Assembly: GCF_000757905.1 (NCBI RefSeq)
Contig: NZ_JRLH01000012.1
DNA length: 64,000 nucleotides
Strand: one strand, 5' to 3'
Source of the DNA: Arsenophonus nilaparvatae
GTDB taxonomy: Bacteria > Pseudomonadota > Gammaproteobacteria > Enterobacterales > Enterobacteriaceae
Positions 63,991-64,000 of the stretch are shown here, piece by piece; within the stretch, counting starts at the first letter, position 1; the number at the start of each line of letters is the position of its first letter. The notes under the pieces are model-generated. The model searched no databases. It was not told where the DNA came from and was given only the letters and a program-made list of their open reading frames with translations. A program made the position numbers and the translations under genes.

Positions 63991-64000
63991 ATTTATTTTT

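Overview
The window is chromosomal DNA from an AT-rich member of the Enterobacterales. The core gene order matches Escherichia coli min 15-17: ybfF-seqA-pgm, kdpFABCDE, ybfA, ybgI, gltA, sdhCDAB-sucABCD, cydABX-ybgE-ybgC-tolQRAB-pal-cpoB-tRNA-Lys, nadA-pnuC, aroG, gpmA, modE-acrZ. AT-rich spacers, many broken genes, several insertion-sequence relics, a large effector-like gene and an inverse autotransporter suggest an insect-associated Morganellaceae such as Arsenophonus. That taxonomic guess is inference.

Layout. 1-285: the start of a type I secretion ABC exporter, cut by the window edge. 526-3921: ybfF, seqA, pgm. 3922-17807: accessory island 1, where E. coli has potE/speF. It holds a tnpB relic, a frameshifted penicillin-acylase-family gene, a PAS/LuxR stub, a truncated serine recombinase, an IS6 (IS26-like) relic, a giant pentapeptide-repeat protein whose C-terminus looks like the NleL/SopA HECT-like E3 ubiquitin ligases, an rpn pseudogene, a LuxR regulator, a GNAT acetyltransferase and cdh. 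18312-26178: the complete kdpFABCDE potassium system with a KdpE operator. 26553-39439: ybfA, ybgI, gltA and the TCA block sdhCDAB-sucABCD, where sucC has an in-frame amber codon 33 codons before its normal end. 40025-48585: cytochrome bd oxidase and the Tol-Pal envelope system. 48731-49312: tRNA-Lys followed by three 169-bp tandem repeats, each ending in the tRNA 3' end. 49589-53467: nadA, pnuC, aroG, gpmA. 53468-62522: accessory island 2, where E. coli has gal/modF. It holds an inverse autotransporter broken by an IS5-family element and by a 40-bp duplication, a fimbrial-adhesin-like secreted protein, and two paralogous lipoproteins flanking the locus. 62665-63907: modE and acrZ.

How the genes work together. 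The core encodes TCA flux (gltA, sdh, suc) feeding a respiratory chain that ends in bd oxidase, envelope maintenance (Tol-Pal), potassium homeostasis (Kdp), NAD synthesis and uptake (nadA, pnuC), and aromatic and glycolytic steps (aroG, gpmA, pgm). The two islands carry host-interaction functions, most of them in visible decay. The largest genes of the two islands are both broken by perfect short tandem duplications (28 bp and 40 bp) that shift frame and would restore it on loss. The most notable items are the E3-ligase-like giant effector bounded by IS6-type inverted ends, the RtT-like repeats after tRNA-Lys, and the sucC amber codon.
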